A DNA stretch of 64,000 nucleotides from Micromonospora cathayae (lineage in GTDB: Bacteria; Actinomycetota; Actinomycetes; Mycobacteriales; Micromonosporaceae): contig NZ_CP118615.1 of NCBI RefSeq assembly GCF_028993575.1, positions 7,035,001 through 7,099,000 on the forward strand. The letters run 5' to 3'. Every line of letters starts with the position of its first letter. The first letter of the stretch is position 1. Both the position numbers and the translations under genes were made by a program. Positions 26,301 to 34,916 of this stretch are shown here, in pieces. Below the pieces are notes generated by a model. That model was not told the DNA's origin, did not search any database, and saw nothing but the letters and a program-made list of their open reading frames with translations.

Positions 26301-27286
26301 CACTCCTCCTCCTGCTTGAGCACCATGCGGACGTAGAGGCCGGTGACCACGAGCAGGATCAGGGTCAGGATCACCGCGATGGCCGCGCCGAGACCGTACT
26401 TCGGCGGCGGCGAGAACGCCTCCGCGTACGAGTAGATGGAGAGCATGAAGGTCGGCCGGTCCTGGGTGCCGCCGGCCAGCACGAACTGCTGGGTGAAGAC
26501 CTTGAAGTCCCAGATGGTGGAGAGCACGATCAGGATGCCGAACACCGGTCGGAGCAGCGGGAAGGTGACCTTCCAGAAGACCCGCCACGGTCCGGCCCCG
26601 TCCACCCGGGCCGCCTCGTGCAGTTCGCTCGGTACGCTCTTCAGCCCGGCGAGCACGCTGACCGCGATGAACGGGAACGAGTGCCAGACCACCACCAGGG
26701 TGAGGATGGTGAAGAAGAGCAGCGGCGAGTTGAACCAGCCGTAGCCGGTCCAGTCGGTGCGGCCGAACAGCGCCTGGGACAGCCCGTCGGGCAGGGCGTT
26801 GAACAGCCAGGTGACCAGCCCACTGGTGTCGTCGAAGATCCACTTCCAGACGATGGTGCCGGTCAGCGCCGGGGTCGCCCAGGCGAGCATCACGCAACTG
26901 GCGACGAAGGTCGCCATCCGCTTGCTCAGCCGGTTGAGCAGCAGCCCGACCAGGGTGCCGAGGATCATGGTGAGGACCACGTTGGCCGCGGCGAAGAGCA
27001 CGGTGTTGCGCAGCACCGTCCGGAAGAACGGGTCACTGAGGATCTGGACGTAGTTGTCCAGCCCGACCCACGGCCACGCGCGGTCACCGCGGAGTTGGCG
27101 GACGTTGTTGAGCCGGTGGAACGACATCCACACGACCTGGCCGAGCGGCCAGAGCAGCAGCACGCCGATGATCGCCAGGCAGGGCAGGAGCAGCAGGTAC
27201 GGCAGGCGGTCCACCCGGGGCCGCCGCCGCGCGGGGGTCTCCCCCGCGTCGGCGGCGGCCTTCGGTGTGTCGGTCAGGGTGCTCAC
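26300..27286 (-). CDS. Carbohydrate ABC transporter permease (MalF type)
   Basis: A 328-residue permease partner. The N-terminal 35 residues are cytoplasmic and Arg/Pro-rich, followed by six membrane segments. The EAA motif is LHEAARVDGAGPWRVFWKVTFPLL. GTG 27286 is chosen because it overlaps the binding-protein stop (GTGA) and starts the STLTDTPK tail. It forms the channel with the MalG-type subunit. Substrate class is sugar, probably di- or oligosaccharide. Confidence 0.93.
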   Translation of the reverse strand: MSTLTDTPKAAADAGETPARRRPRVDRLPYLLLLPCLAIIGVLLLWPLGQVVWMSFHRLNNVRQLRGDRAWPWVGLDNYVQILSDPFFRTVLRNTVLFAAANVVLTMILGTLVGLLLNRLSKRMATFVASCVMLAWATPALTGTIVWKWIFDDTSGLVTWLFNALPDGLSQALFGRTDWTGYGWFNSPLLFFTILTLVVVWHSFPFIAVSVLAGLKSVPSELHEAARVDGAGPWRVFWKVTFPLLRPVFGILIVLSTIWDFKVFTQQFVLAGGTQDRPTFMLSIYSYAEAFSPPPKYGLGAAIAVILTLILLVVTGLYVRMVLKQEEE

Positions 27287-28572
27287 TTGGCGTTGAGGAT
27301 GCTTTCCATCTCGGCGGCCGCGTCGGCGGTGGCCTGCTCCACCGTCTTCTGGCCCTTGATCACCGAGCTGTTCATCGCCTGGGTGGTGGTCTTGGTCCGG
27401 CTGACCTCCACCCACTTCGGGGTGAGCGGGGTGAGCTTCGTGTTCTGCAACGTGGTGGCGAACGCGGCCATCACCTTGTCGTCGGCGTACCCACCGCCCT
27501 GCACCAGGTCGGAGTAGACCGGGAAGAAGCCGAGGCTGTCGGCGAACGTCTTGGCGTTCTTCTTGTTCAGCAGCACGGTGAGGTAGTCCCAGGCGAGGTC
27601 CTTGCGCTCGCTGTCCTGCCAGAGCGCAAGGTCGGAGCCACCGGCGAAGGCGGGGGCGGGCTTGCCGTCCGGGCCGGGGATCGGGAACGTGCCCCAGACC
27701 TTCTCGATCTCGGGGTTGTCCTTCTTGATCGCGCCCTGCTGCCAGCTACCGGCGAAGGCCATCGCCGCCTTGCCGGTGGCGAACTGCGTCCGGGCGTCGA
27801 TCTCGTTCCAGCCGGCGGCGGCCGGCGGGGCGACCTTGTGCACGGTCACCAGGTCGGTCCAGAACTTGACCGCCTGCTGGGCCTGCGGCGTGTTGTAGCC
27901 GGACTTCCAGGTGTCGCCCTCCTTGGTGGCGATCTCCGCGCCGGTGCTCCACAGGAAGGAGTAGAACGGCAGCTCGGAGTTGCCGGGCAGGGCGAGGCCG
28001 TAGGTGCCCGGCTTCTTGGCCTGGACCGCCTTGGCGGCGGCGACCAACTCGTCCCAGTTCGTCGGCGGCTTGACGCCGGCCTCGGCGAACCAGTCGGTGC
28101 GGTAGTAGATGGCCCGCACGCCCGCGTACCAGGGGACGCCGTACTGCTTGCCGTCGAGCTGGGCGTTGCGTACCAGGTCGGGCAGGATGTCCTTGCCGTC
28201 GGCCCAGCCGTCCATCCGGCCGCTGATGTCGGCCAGCGCCTCCTGCGCCGCCCAGCCCTGGGTCTCGGTGTTGCCCAGCTCGGTGATGTCCGGGCCCTCA
28301 CCGCCGGCGAGGGCGGCCTGGAACTTCTTCGGCGCCTCGAGCCACGGGATGTACTGGACCACCACGTCGGTCTCGGGGTGCTTCTTCTTGAACTCGGCCT
28401 CGACGCCGTCGAGGAAGGCGGTCTGCGCCTCGCTTCCCTCGCCCATCATCCAGACCGTCAGCTTGCTGTTGTCGGCAGCCTCGGTGTCGTCGGAGCCGCC
28501 ACAACCGGCGATCAGCATCGCGGCCGAGGCCACGACGGCGGTGACCGGAGCCAGCCGCTTCCACCTGTTCAC
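27283..28572 (-). CDS. Sugar-binding lipoprotein of an ABC transporter
   Basis: A 429-residue family 1 extracellular solute-binding protein. The signal peptide ends in the lipobox LIAGC, so the mature protein is lipid-anchored at Cys24. The following SKLTVWMMGEGSE, WNEIDARTQFATGKAAMAFAGSW and GGSDLALWQDS segments are typical of maltose/trehalose/cellobiose binding proteins. GAGGGAG stands upstream of the GTG start. It is the first gene of a three-gene importer. The inverted repeat in its promoter suggests control by a LacI-type sugar repressor. The exact sugar cannot be read from sequence. Confidence 0.92.
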   Translation of the reverse strand: MNRWKRLAPVTAVVASAAMLIAGCGGSDDTEAADNSKLTVWMMGEGSEAQTAFLDGVEAEFKKKHPETDVVVQYIPWLEAPKKFQAALAGGEGPDITELGNTETQGWAAQEALADISGRMDGWADGKDILPDLVRNAQLDGKQYGVPWYAGVRAIYYRTDWFAEAGVKPPTNWDELVAAAKAVQAKKPGTYGLALPGNSELPFYSFLWSTGAEIATKEGDTWKSGYNTPQAQQAVKFWTDLVTVHKVAPPAAAGWNEIDARTQFATGKAAMAFAGSWQQGAIKKDNPEIEKVWGTFPIPGPDGKPAPAFAGGSDLALWQDSERKDLAWDYLTVLLNKKNAKTFADSLGFFPVYSDLVQGGGYADDKVMAAFATTLQNTKLTPLTPKWVEVSRTKTTTQAMNSSVIKGQKTVEQATADAAAEMESILNAK

Positions 28573-28626
28573 GCCATATCTCCCTCGCGCCGTCTGGCAG
28601 TAACCTTCTCCGCCGCACCTTAGCCG

Positions 28627-28641
28627 GTAAAATTCTTTTAC
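28627..28641. promoter_or_regulatory. Operator-like palindrome in the sugar importer promoter
   Basis: GTAAAA-TTC-TTTTAC is a perfect inverted repeat of AT-rich bases in very GC-rich DNA. On the minus strand it lies just upstream of TAAGGT (28618-28623), a likely -10 hexamer about 50 bases before the GTG of the binding-protein gene. A repressor bound here would cover the promoter spacer. Confidence 0.55.
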
Positions 28642-28712
28642 GACAGGGGTGGTGCCCGAGAGGTCCGGCCTGGCGGAGCACGCCCGCTGCGAGGCGACCG
28701 TACAACAGCCGG

Positions 28713-28746
28713 AAGGGGTCCCCGGCCGATCGGCCGGGGACCCCTT
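28713..28746 (-). terminator. Terminator after the GlsB-like gene
   Basis: AAGGGGTCCCCGGCC (28713-28727) pairs perfectly with GGCCGGGGACCCCTT (28732-28746) around GATC, 19 bases after the stop codon. The 15-bp stem is very stable and works in both directions. Confidence 0.8.
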
Positions 28747-28765
28747 CACGGGTGATGCGAGGCTG

Positions 28766-29050
28766 TTACCGGTGGGTGACGTGGCGGCGACGTCCGACAC
28801 CGGCGACCAGCGCCACGGCGATGGCGGCGAAGGCGACCTGGAGCAGCAGCTCCCGCCAGTCGATGCCGGCGGTGGTGGCGAACCCGGCGGCGCGGGCCAC
28901 GATCGTGCCCAGCAGCGCGGCACCGACACCGATCAGCATGTGCAGCCAGATCGGCATGTTCTGCCGGCCCGGGACGACCAGACGGCCGAGCGCGCCGACG
29001 ATGAGACCAACGATGAGCGCAGTGATGATTCCCCAGACGGTGAGCTCCAC
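28766..29050 (-). CDS. GlsB/YeaQ/YmgE family stress-response membrane protein
   Basis: A 94-residue small membrane protein with three hydrophobic segments. The start ELTVWGIITALIVGLIVGALGRLVVPG and the following MPIWLHMLIGVGAALLG are characteristic of the transglycosylase-associated/GlsB family. These proteins are induced by envelope and acid stress; the mechanism is unknown. GTG 29050 follows GGAGGAGGG. A possible SigB-type promoter lies about 60 bases upstream. Confidence 0.88.
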   Translation of the reverse strand: MELTVWGIITALIVGLIVGALGRLVVPGRQNMPIWLHMLIGVGAALLGTIVARAAGFATTAGIDWRELLLQVAFAAIAVALVAGVGRRRHVTHR

Positions 29051-29108
29051 GGTCGCCCTCCTCCTCAAAGTGTGTCACTAGGTGTGTCGTTCCTGTGGTG
29101 ACCGCTAA

Positions 29109-29134
29109 GTTCCCGAGGGGGCGAAATCTCAAAC
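29109..29134 (-). promoter_or_regulatory. Possible SigB-type stress promoter
   Basis: The minus strand reads GTTT, 16 bases, then GGGAAC, close to the actinobacterial SigB pattern GnnT-N14-16-GGGTAC/T with one mismatch. It faces the GlsB-like gene. The rest of 29051-29365 shows no gene. Confidence 0.35.
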
Positions 29135-29365
29135 CGACGCAACCGGACATCCGGCCCCACAGGGTGCCGACCGGAAGGCTGAGAACCGGCTGAGAGAGAT
29201 TCGAAACCGCAGGTCAGAGCAGCAAAGGGCCGCCCGGCCGGGCACTGGCCGCGTCCGGAAAAATTCTTCGGTACGCGGGGCGCCGGACCAGACGGCCCGT
29301 GGGAGCGCTCCGACCGAGCCGCACCGGGCTCGATCTTTCGACACGGAGGGTGACCGCCGCCGGGG

Positions 29366-31243
29366 CTACTTCTTCCCGGCGGCCTTGCCGTCGCCGGAGT
29401 CGGAGGAGAGCGCGGCGATGAAGGCCTCCTGGGGTACCTCCACCCGGCCGACCATCTTCATCCGCTTCTTGCCCTCCTTCTGCTTCTCCAGCAGCTTGCG
29501 CTTCCGGCTGATGTCACCGCCGTAGCACTTGGCGAGCACGTCCTTACGGATCGCCCGGATCGTCTCCCGGGCGATCACCCGGCTACCGATGGCCGCCTGG
29601 ATCGGCACCTCGAACTGCTGGCGCGGGATCAGGTTGCGCAGCTTCGCCGCGATGGTGACCCCGTAGTTGTACGCCTTGTCCTTGTGCACGATCGCGCTGA
29701 ACGCGTCGACCGGCTCGCCGTGCAGGAGGATGTCCACCTTCACCAGTTCGGACGCCTGCTCGCCGGAGGGCTCGTAGTCCAGCGAGGCGTACCCCTTGGT
29801 CCGGCTCTTGAGCTGGTCGAAGAAGTCGAAGATGATCTCCGCCAGGGGCAGCGTGTAGCGCAGCTCCACCCGGTCGGCGGAGAGGTAGTCCATGCCGAGC
29901 AGGTTGCCCCGGCGGCCCTGGCACAGCTCCATCACCGCGCCGACGTAGTCGTTCGGGGTGAGCACGGTGGCCCGCACCGTCGGCTCGTACACCTCGGCGA
30001 TCTTGCCGGTGGGGTACTCGCTCGGGTTGGTGACCACCACCTCCACGCCGTCCTCCTGGATGGCGCGGTACACCACGTTCGGCGCGGTGGAGATCAGGTC
30101 GAGGTTGAACTCGCGCTCCAGCCGCTCCCGGATGATCTCCAGGTGGAGCAGGCCCAGGAAGCCGCAGCGGAAGCCGAAGCCGAGCGCGCCCGAGGTCTCC
30201 GGCTCGTACGTCAGCGCGGCGTCGTTGAGCTTGAGCTTGTCCAGCGCGTCCCGCAGGTTCGGGTAGTCCGAGCCGTCGATCGGATAGAGGCCCGAGTAGA
30301 CCATCGGCTTCGGGTCCTTGTACCCGCCGAGCGCCTCGGTCGCCGGCCGCGAGTTGATGGTGACCGTGTCACCCACCCGGGACTGCCGGACGTCCTTCAC
30401 CCCGGTGATCAGATACCCCACCTCACCGACCCCGAGCGCGTCGGCCTTCTGCATCTCCGGAGAGATCACCCCGATCTCCAGCAGCTCGTGCACCGCGCCG
30501 GTGGACATCATCTTGATCCGGTCCCGGGCGCTGATCCGGCCGTCGATCACCCGGACGTAGGTGACCACGCCCCGGTACACGTCGTACACCGAGTCGAAGA
30601 TCATCGCGCGGGCCGGCGCGTCGGCCACGCCGACCGGCGGCTTGAACTGCCGGACGATCTCGTCGAGCAGGTACGGCACCCCGTCACCGGTCTTGCCGGA
30701 GACCCGGATGCAGTCCTCCGGCTGGCAGCCGATCAGGTGGGCCAGTTCCTCGGCGTACTTCTCCGGCTGGGCGGCCGGCAGGTCGATCTTGTTGAGCACC
30801 GGGATGACGTGCAGGTCGTTCTCGAGCGCCAGGTAGAGGTTCGCCAGGGTCTGCGCCTCGATGCCCTGCGCGGCGTCGACCAGCAGCACGGCACCCTCGC
30901 AGGCGGCCAGCGACCGGGACACCTCGTACGTGAAGTCGACGTGCCCCGGGGTGTCGATCATGTTGAGCACGGCGTGCTCGCCGGCCTGGTCGCCCTCCCG
31001 GATCGTCCACGGCATCCGGACGGCCTGGCTCTTGATCGTGATGCCCCGCTCACGCTCGATGTCCATCCGGTCGAGGTACTGGGCACGCATCTGCCGTGGA
31101 TCGACCACCCCGGTGAGCTGCAACATCCGGTCGGCCAGGGTCGACTTGCCGTGGTCGATGTGGGCGATGATGCAGAAGTTCCTGATCCGCCCCGGGTCGG
31201 TGGCACCAGGAGCGTTCGCGCCGGAATCGAGCGTCGGTGGCAC
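29366..31243 (-). CDS. lepA: Elongation factor 4 (LepA)
   Basis: A 625-residue translational GTPase. The G domain has AHIDHGKST (G1), the RGITIKSQ segment (G2), DTPGHVDF (G3) and NKIDLP (G4). The C-terminal LepA-specific part ends in [22 protein letters not shown] followed by a short variable tail. EF4 back-translocates or assists assembly of the ribosome. GTG 31243 is chosen because it gives the actinobacterial N-terminus [21 protein letters not shown]; the ribosome binding site is weak. The gene lies near hemW and rpsT, a conserved actinobacterial neighbourhood. Confidence 0.96.
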   Translation of the reverse strand: MPPTLDSGANAPGATDPGRIRNFCIIAHIDHGKSTLADRMLQLTGVVDPRQMRAQYLDRMDIERERGITIKSQAVRMPWTIREGDQAGEHAVLNMIDTPGHVDFTYEVSRSLAACEGAVLLVDAAQGIEAQTLANLYLALENDLHVIPVLNKIDLPAAQPEKYAEELAHLIGCQPEDCIRVSGKTGDGVPYLLDEIVRQFKPPVGVADAPARAMIFDSVYDVYRGVVTYVRVIDGRISARDRIKMMSTGAVHELLEIGVISPEMQKADALGVGEVGYLITGVKDVRQSRVGDTVTINSRPATEALGGYKDPKPMVYSGLYPIDGSDYPNLRDALDKLKLNDAALTYEPETSGALGFGFRCGFLGLLHLEIIRERLEREFNLDLISTAPNVVYRAIQEDGVEVVVTNPSEYPTGKIAEVYEPTVRATVLTPNDYVGAVMELCQGRRGNLLGMDYLSADRVELRYTLPLAEIIFDFFDQLKSRTKGYASLDYEPSGEQASELVKVDILLHGEPVDAFSAIVHKDKAYNYGVTIAAKLRNLIPRQQFEVPIQAAIGSRVIARETIRAIRKDVLAKCYGGDISRKRKLLEKQKEGKKRMKMVGRVEVPQEAFIAALSSDSGDGKAAGKK

Positions 31244-31275
31244 AGCGGTCCGTTCTGGTCGGCGTGACGTGGGCA

Positions 31276-31295
31276 GGCCGGCGGTACCGCCGGCC
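31276..31295. promoter_or_regulatory. 20-bp perfect palindrome upstream of lepA
   Basis: GGCCGGCGGTACCGCCGGCC is fully self-complementary and stands about 33 bases before the lepA start. It may be an operator or a leader hairpin; the surrounding promoter is unclear. Confidence 0.4.
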
Positions 31296-31374
31296 CCCTC
31301 TATGCTCCCACGTCCCCCCGGACCCGATCGGAGCGCTCTCCACGCCACGGGCGAGGACACCCGGCGGCAGGGCC

Positions 31375-31468
31375 GCGGACCGGCGGCGGACGGCGGACCG
31401 GAGAGCCGGCGGCGGACGGGCGACGGGTCCGGAGAGGGCCGGAGCAGACCGGCGGCGGACGGGTCGGG
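31375..31468. repeat. Degenerate tandem repeat at the 3' end of a DUF4240 gene
   Basis: Three copies of ccggcggcggacgg with variable ccggagag-type linkers run up to the DUF4240 stop codon (31469-31471). It lies in the lepA upstream region and holds no gene. Confidence 0.6.
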
Positions 31469-32005
31469 TCACTCGACGGGCGGCTCCACGAAGAGGGCGG
31501 CCAGTCGGGGCAGCCGACGGCGGGCCTCCTCCTCGTCGTCGAAGTCCCAGAAGTCGTTCAGGTCCGGCGGGCGGACCGGGTCACGCTCCGCCGGCAGGTC
31601 CGTCGCGGTCGCCTTCCGGTACGCGTCCCACGGCACCGCCAGCATGTCCTCGCACTCGAACTCCTCGCCGCTGAGCGCGGCGGACCGGACCCGCGGCAGC
31701 TCGGCCAGCGAGTCCGGGTCGGCGACCGCCCCGGCGAACACCGCCCGGCCCTGGGTCATCAACCAACCCCGGAAGTACTCGAAGCCGTCGTCCGAGGCAC
31801 CCCCGTTGATCAGGTACGCCGCGCCCCACAGGTCGACCCGGTAGGAGGCGGCGAGCACCCGCTGCTGGTGACGGGCGTACCCGACGATGTCCGCCGGATC
31901 CCGGTCGGCGAGCAGCTCGACCGCGCGGGCGGCGACCGCGTCGGCGTCCCCCGGCGCGCCCGCCCGCGCCTGGTCGATCAACTGCCAGAAGTCGTCGGTC
32001 CTCAT
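31469..32005 (-). CDS. DUF4240 domain-containing protein (copy 2)
   Basis: A 178-residue cytoplasmic protein. The start TDDFWQLIDQAR, the middle INGGASDDGFEYFRGWLMTQGR and the CEDMLAVPWDAY segment are typical of DUF4240. The domain has no known function and is related to WGR/HEPN-like regulatory proteins only loosely. It overlaps the stop of the preceding DUF4240 gene by four bases (ATGA), so the two are co-translated. ATG 32005 is clear. Confidence 0.82.
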   Translation of the reverse strand: MRTDDFWQLIDQARAGAPGDADAVAARAVELLADRDPADIVGYARHQQRVLAASYRVDLWGAAYLINGGASDDGFEYFRGWLMTQGRAVFAGAVADPDSLAELPRVRSAALSGEEFECEDMLAVPWDAYRKATATDLPAERDPVRPPDLNDFWDFDDEEEARRRLPRLAALFVEPPVE

Positions 32006-32616
32006 GGGGTGGCAGTCTGACAGAACGGGCCGGTCACCGACCGGTTGACGGGGAACAGCTCGGCGAGCCGCGGGAACCGGCGGGCGAACGCGGCCGGGTC
32101 CCGCAGGTCCTCCGCCTCGCCCGGCGGGTCGGGCGAGAAACTCCGCTCGACACCGCGCGCGTCGACCGCCCCGTCCAGCCCGTCCGGCTCCCGGGTGAGC
32201 CGCTCGTACGCGGTACGGGCCACGTAGTCCAGGCACTCCCAGTCCGGCCACTCCTCGTCGGCCCAGTCGGCGGTGCGCCGGCCGGCGAGTCGGCGTACCT
32301 GCGGCACGTCGGCGAGCGCGTCCGGGTCGGCGACCACCCGCTCGAAGGTCTGCCGACCGAGCCCCACCAGCCACGCCTGGAAGTAGTGGAATCCGTCGTC
32401 GGAGCAGAGGCCGCCGCAGATCCGCAGGGCGGCGTCCCAGAGCGCCCAGGTGTCGGCCCGGCGGCGCACCTCGTCCAGCCGGACGGCGAAGTCGACCACC
32501 TCCGGGGCCGGCCGGGCGGCGAGCTGGTCGGTCAGCCAGGCCAACCGCCCGTCCGGGTGGTCGGTGGCCGCCGCGGAGCCCTCCACCAGGGACCAGAAGT
32601 CGTCAAGAGCTAGCAC
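32002..32616 (-). CDS. DUF4240 domain-containing protein (copy 1)
   Basis: A 204-residue paralogue of the next gene. It shares DDFWSLVEGS at the start and GGLCSDDGFHYFQAWLVGLGRQTFERVVADPDALADVPQVRRL in the middle with clear but partial identity to its neighbour. It is longer at the C-terminus (RRFPRLAELFPVNRS). GTG 32616 is inferred from the domain start. The pair arose by tandem duplication and diverged. Confidence 0.78.
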   Translation of the reverse strand: MLALDDFWSLVEGSAAATDHPDGRLAWLTDQLAARPAPEVVDFAVRLDEVRRRADTWALWDAALRICGGLCSDDGFHYFQAWLVGLGRQTFERVVADPDALADVPQVRRLAGRRTADWADEEWPDWECLDYVARTAYERLTREPDGLDGAVDARGVERSFSPDPPGEAEDLRDPAAFARRFPRLAELFPVNRSVTGPFCQTATP

Positions 32617-32670
32617 GGGCCGGAGTATGCCGGCGCGGTACGACAACCCCACCGGCGGCATGATGGACCG

Positions 32671-33672
32671 GTGCCCGCCGTCTCGTTGCCCCCGGTGCCG
32701 TACCACGCCACCGCCGACCGGCCGGCCTGGGAGACGCTGCCGGCCGGACTGCGTACCGCGGTCGAGGAGCGGCTCGGCGGGCCGGTCCGGTCGGCCCGGG
32801 TCGCCCCGGCCGGTTTCACCAGGGGTTTCGCCGGGGTGCTCGGCACCGCCGAGGGCGGCACGGTGTTCGTCAAGGCGGCCCCGGTGGACCGGCAGCCCCA
32901 ACTGGTCGACTGGTACGCCCGGGAAGCCGCGATCCTGGACCGGCTGCCCGCCGGACTGCCCGCGCCCCGGCCCCGCTGGACCCTGTACGCGGCCGGCTGG
33001 TTCGCGCTCGGCCTGGACGCCGTCGACGGGCGGATCCCCCGGCTGCCCTGGCCCCCCGACGACCTGGCCGCCACCCTCACCGCGTACGCCGAGGTCGTCA
33101 CCGCCCTGGCCACGCCCCCGGCCGCGCTGGTCGAGCTGGGCCTGCCCCGGCTGACCGACCTGGCCCGCGACGACCTGTCCTGGTGGCGGGAGGTGGCCGC
33201 CGGCCGGGAGCCCCGTCCGGACCTGCCGCCCGCCGTCGCGGCGCGGCTGCCGGACCTGGTCGCGCTGGAGGCACTGCTGCCCGGGTACGCGGAGACGACC
33301 GGACTCACCCACGGTGACCTGCGGTTGGACAACGTCCTGATCGACCGTTCGGGCCACGCGTGGCTGTGCGACTGGACCTGGCTCTGCCACGGGCCGGCCT
33401 GGTTCGACCTGGCCGGCCTGCTGCTCACCGGGTACGCCAGCGGCCTGGCCGTCGACGCCCTCTTCGCGGACCATCCGGCGGCGGCCGGCGCGCCCCCGGA
33501 CGCCCTGGACGCCGCCCTGGCCGCGCTGTCCGGGTACTTCCTCACCTCCGCCGACGCGCTCTCCGCCACCGACGCGCCGCCGCGCACCGCCTCCCGGCAC
33601 CTGCGGGCGCACCAGCGCTACAGCGGTGAGCTGGCCCTCGGCTGGCTCGCCGACCGGCAGGGCTGGCACTGA
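32671..33672 (+). CDS. Aminoglycoside phosphotransferase (APH) family kinase
   Basis: A 333-residue kinase-like protein. The Brenner-type catalytic loop is THGDLRLDNVLID (about 212-224) and the metal-binding DFG equivalent is CDWTW. The N-terminal lobe FTRGFAGVLGTAEGGTVFVKAAP carries the ATP-binding Lys. Family members phosphorylate small molecules: antibiotics, homoserine, choline or fructosamine. The substrate here is unknown. It starts at GTG 32671 and is divergent from the DUF4240 pair. A tandem repeat follows directly after its stop. Confidence 0.82.
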   Translation: MPAVSLPPVPYHATADRPAWETLPAGLRTAVEERLGGPVRSARVAPAGFTRGFAGVLGTAEGGTVFVKAAPVDRQPQLVDWYAREAAILDRLPAGLPAPRPRWTLYAAGWFALGLDAVDGRIPRLPWPPDDLAATLTAYAEVVTALATPPAALVELGLPRLTDLARDDLSWWREVAAGREPRPDLPPAVAARLPDLVALEALLPGYAETTGLTHGDLRLDNVLIDRSGHAWLCDWTWLCHGPAWFDLAGLLLTGYASGLAVDALFADHPAAAGAPPDALDAALAALSGYFLTSADALSATDAPPRTASRHLRAHQRYSGELALGWLADRQGWH

Positions 33673-33679
33673 GTCGCCG

Positions 33680-33786
33680 GCCGGGGTCGCTGCTTCTCCT
33701 GCCGGGGTCACTGCTTCCCGGCCGGGGTCACCGCTTCTTCCGCCGGGGTCGCTGCTTTCCCGGACGGGGGTCGCCGGGCTGCTTTT
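33680..33786. repeat. Tandem repeat, about 20-21 bp, five copies
   Basis: Five copies of gccggggtc(a/g)ctgcttcyc follow the stop of the APH gene and end at the rpsT promoter. They show small changes and small length differences, as expected from repeated slippage. Confidence 0.75.
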
Positions 33787-33813
33787 GGCCCGTCCGGGTG
33801 GACCTGGTAACCT
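33785..33813 (+). promoter_or_regulatory. rpsT promoter
   Basis: TTGGCC (33785-33790), exactly 17 spacer bases and TAACCT (33808-33813) form a good housekeeping promoter. Transcription would start near 33820, leaving a leader of about 70 bases before the rpsT GTG. Confidence 0.6.
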
Positions 33814-33893
33814 GGCTCTTCGCGCAGCGATGACGCATGCTCGTCGCGCGCCGAAGCAGACCGAAATCCGAGCTATCAAGACGAGGCTGTCGC

Positions 33894-34160
33894 GTGGCGA
33901 ACATCAAGTCCCAGATCAAGCGCAACCGGCAGAACGAAAAGCGCCGGCTGCGTAACAAGTCGGTCAAGTCGTCGCTGAAGACCGCCATCCGCAAGTTCCA
34001 CGAGGCCGTCGAGGCCGGTGACACCGAGAAGGCCACCACGCTCATGCGTGACGCCTCGCGCAAGCTGGACAAGGCCGCCAGCAAGGGCGTCATCCACGCC
34101 AACCAGGCCGCCAACCGCAAGTCCTCGATCGCCAAGCGCGTCAGCTCCCTCGCAGCCTGA
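33894..34160 (+). CDS. rpsT: 30S ribosomal protein S20
   Basis: An 88-residue S20 protein that binds 16S rRNA. It starts [21 protein letters not shown] and is rich in Lys/Arg/Ala throughout, ending in [16 protein letters not shown]. The length is typical. GTG 33894 follows a GAGG ribosome binding site; the frame is open further up but without family similarity. It has its own promoter and terminator and lies divergent from holA's operon, a conserved actinobacterial layout. Confidence 0.97.
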   Translation: MANIKSQIKRNRQNEKRRLRNKSVKSSLKTAIRKFHEAVEAGDTEKATTLMRDASRKLDKAASKGVIHANQAANRKSSIAKRVSSLAA

Positions 34161-34192
34161 CCCGCCTGACACCGCGATCGTCGAGCCTGACC

Positions 34193-34225
34193 GGAACCCC
34201 CTGGGCCCACGGCCCCGGGGGTTCC
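34193..34225 (+). terminator. rpsT terminator
   Basis: GGAACCCCC (34193-34201) pairs with GGGGGTTCC (34217-34225), with an inner GGG/CCC pairing, 30 bases after the rpsT stop. AGCCT and AGGCT just outside extend the stem with a bulge. Confidence 0.8.
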
Positions 34226-34317
34226 AGGCTTTCCCCGGCCGCCCGGGGTCGGCAGCGGGACCCGGCTTGTGGGCGGGACGGCCAGGGGGCGCTCGCCGCG
34301 CTGCCCGAGGTGCCGTA

Positions 34318-34376
34318 GCTGCCGGCCTCCTGCTCGTCCCAGCGTCCTGCTCGTTCCGCCGTCCTGCTCGTCACCG
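34318..34376. repeat. Short tandem repeat of about 16-17 bp
   Basis: Three to four copies of cgtcctgctcgt(t/c)cc end at the stop codon of the minus-strand membrane gene (34371-34373). It is another case of repeats reaching a gene end. Confidence 0.55.
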
Positions 34377-34916
34377 GTGGGCCGGGCCGGACGGGCGGTA
34401 CCCCGCCACCGGGTCCTGGCCCCCTGGTCCGGGCCGACCACGGTCGGAATGGCGGCGGTCGTTGCGCGCCGGCGCCGGGGCCGGGGAGCGGTCGGTACGG
34501 GGCGGCAGCGAGGAGCGGCGGGTGCCACCCGGGTGTCCGGGACGGCCAGGCAGCTCACCGGTCGCGGTACGGGACGGGACGGTGGCCCGCCCGACGGCCG
34601 GCTCCAGTTGTCGCCGGAACCGGTCCCGCTCCTGCTCGGGGACGAGCGCGGCGGAACGGACCACCGACGCGGCGACCATGTCGTTGAGCTTCACCATCAG
34701 CGCGACCGTGGCCGGTAACACCAGCACCGCCCACCAGCTGACCAGCTCGGCGAGGGCGAGAAGTGCGGCGAGGGCGATCACGCCCTCGAAGTAGAGGAAA
34801 CAGAGCACCCCGCCCGGGTTGACGAACCGCAACCCGAGAACCCGCGCGTACAGCGGACGGTAGCGTTCCTCGTCGGCCGCGAGGGTCGCCCAGCCGGTGC
34901 GCGGCGGATCGGTCAC
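34371..34916 (-). CDS. Hypothetical membrane protein next to holA
   Basis: A 181-residue protein with two adjacent hydrophobic segments (about 30-50 and 58-80: GGVLCFLYFEGVIALAALLALAEL and WWAVLVLPATVALMVKLNDM). The C-terminal 90 residues are Arg/Pro-rich and low in complexity, and probably cytoplasmic. I do not recognise a family. GTG 34916 overlaps the holA stop (GTGA), so it is co-translated with holA. Confidence 0.65.
   Translation of the reverse strand: MTDPPRTGWATLAADEERYRPLYARVLGLRFVNPGGVLCFLYFEGVIALAALLALAELVSWWAVLVLPATVALMVKLNDMVAASVVRSAALVPEQERDRFRRQLEPAVGRATVPSRTATGELPGRPGHPGGTRRSSLPPRTDRSPAPAPARNDRRHSDRGRPGPGGQDPVAGYRPSGPAHR

Noticed and set aside
29366..31360. Longer LepA starting upstream of GTG 31243
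   Set aside because: The extra residues are Arg/Gly/Pro-rich and unlike the family, and they cross the palindrome at 31276-31295 that looks regulatory.
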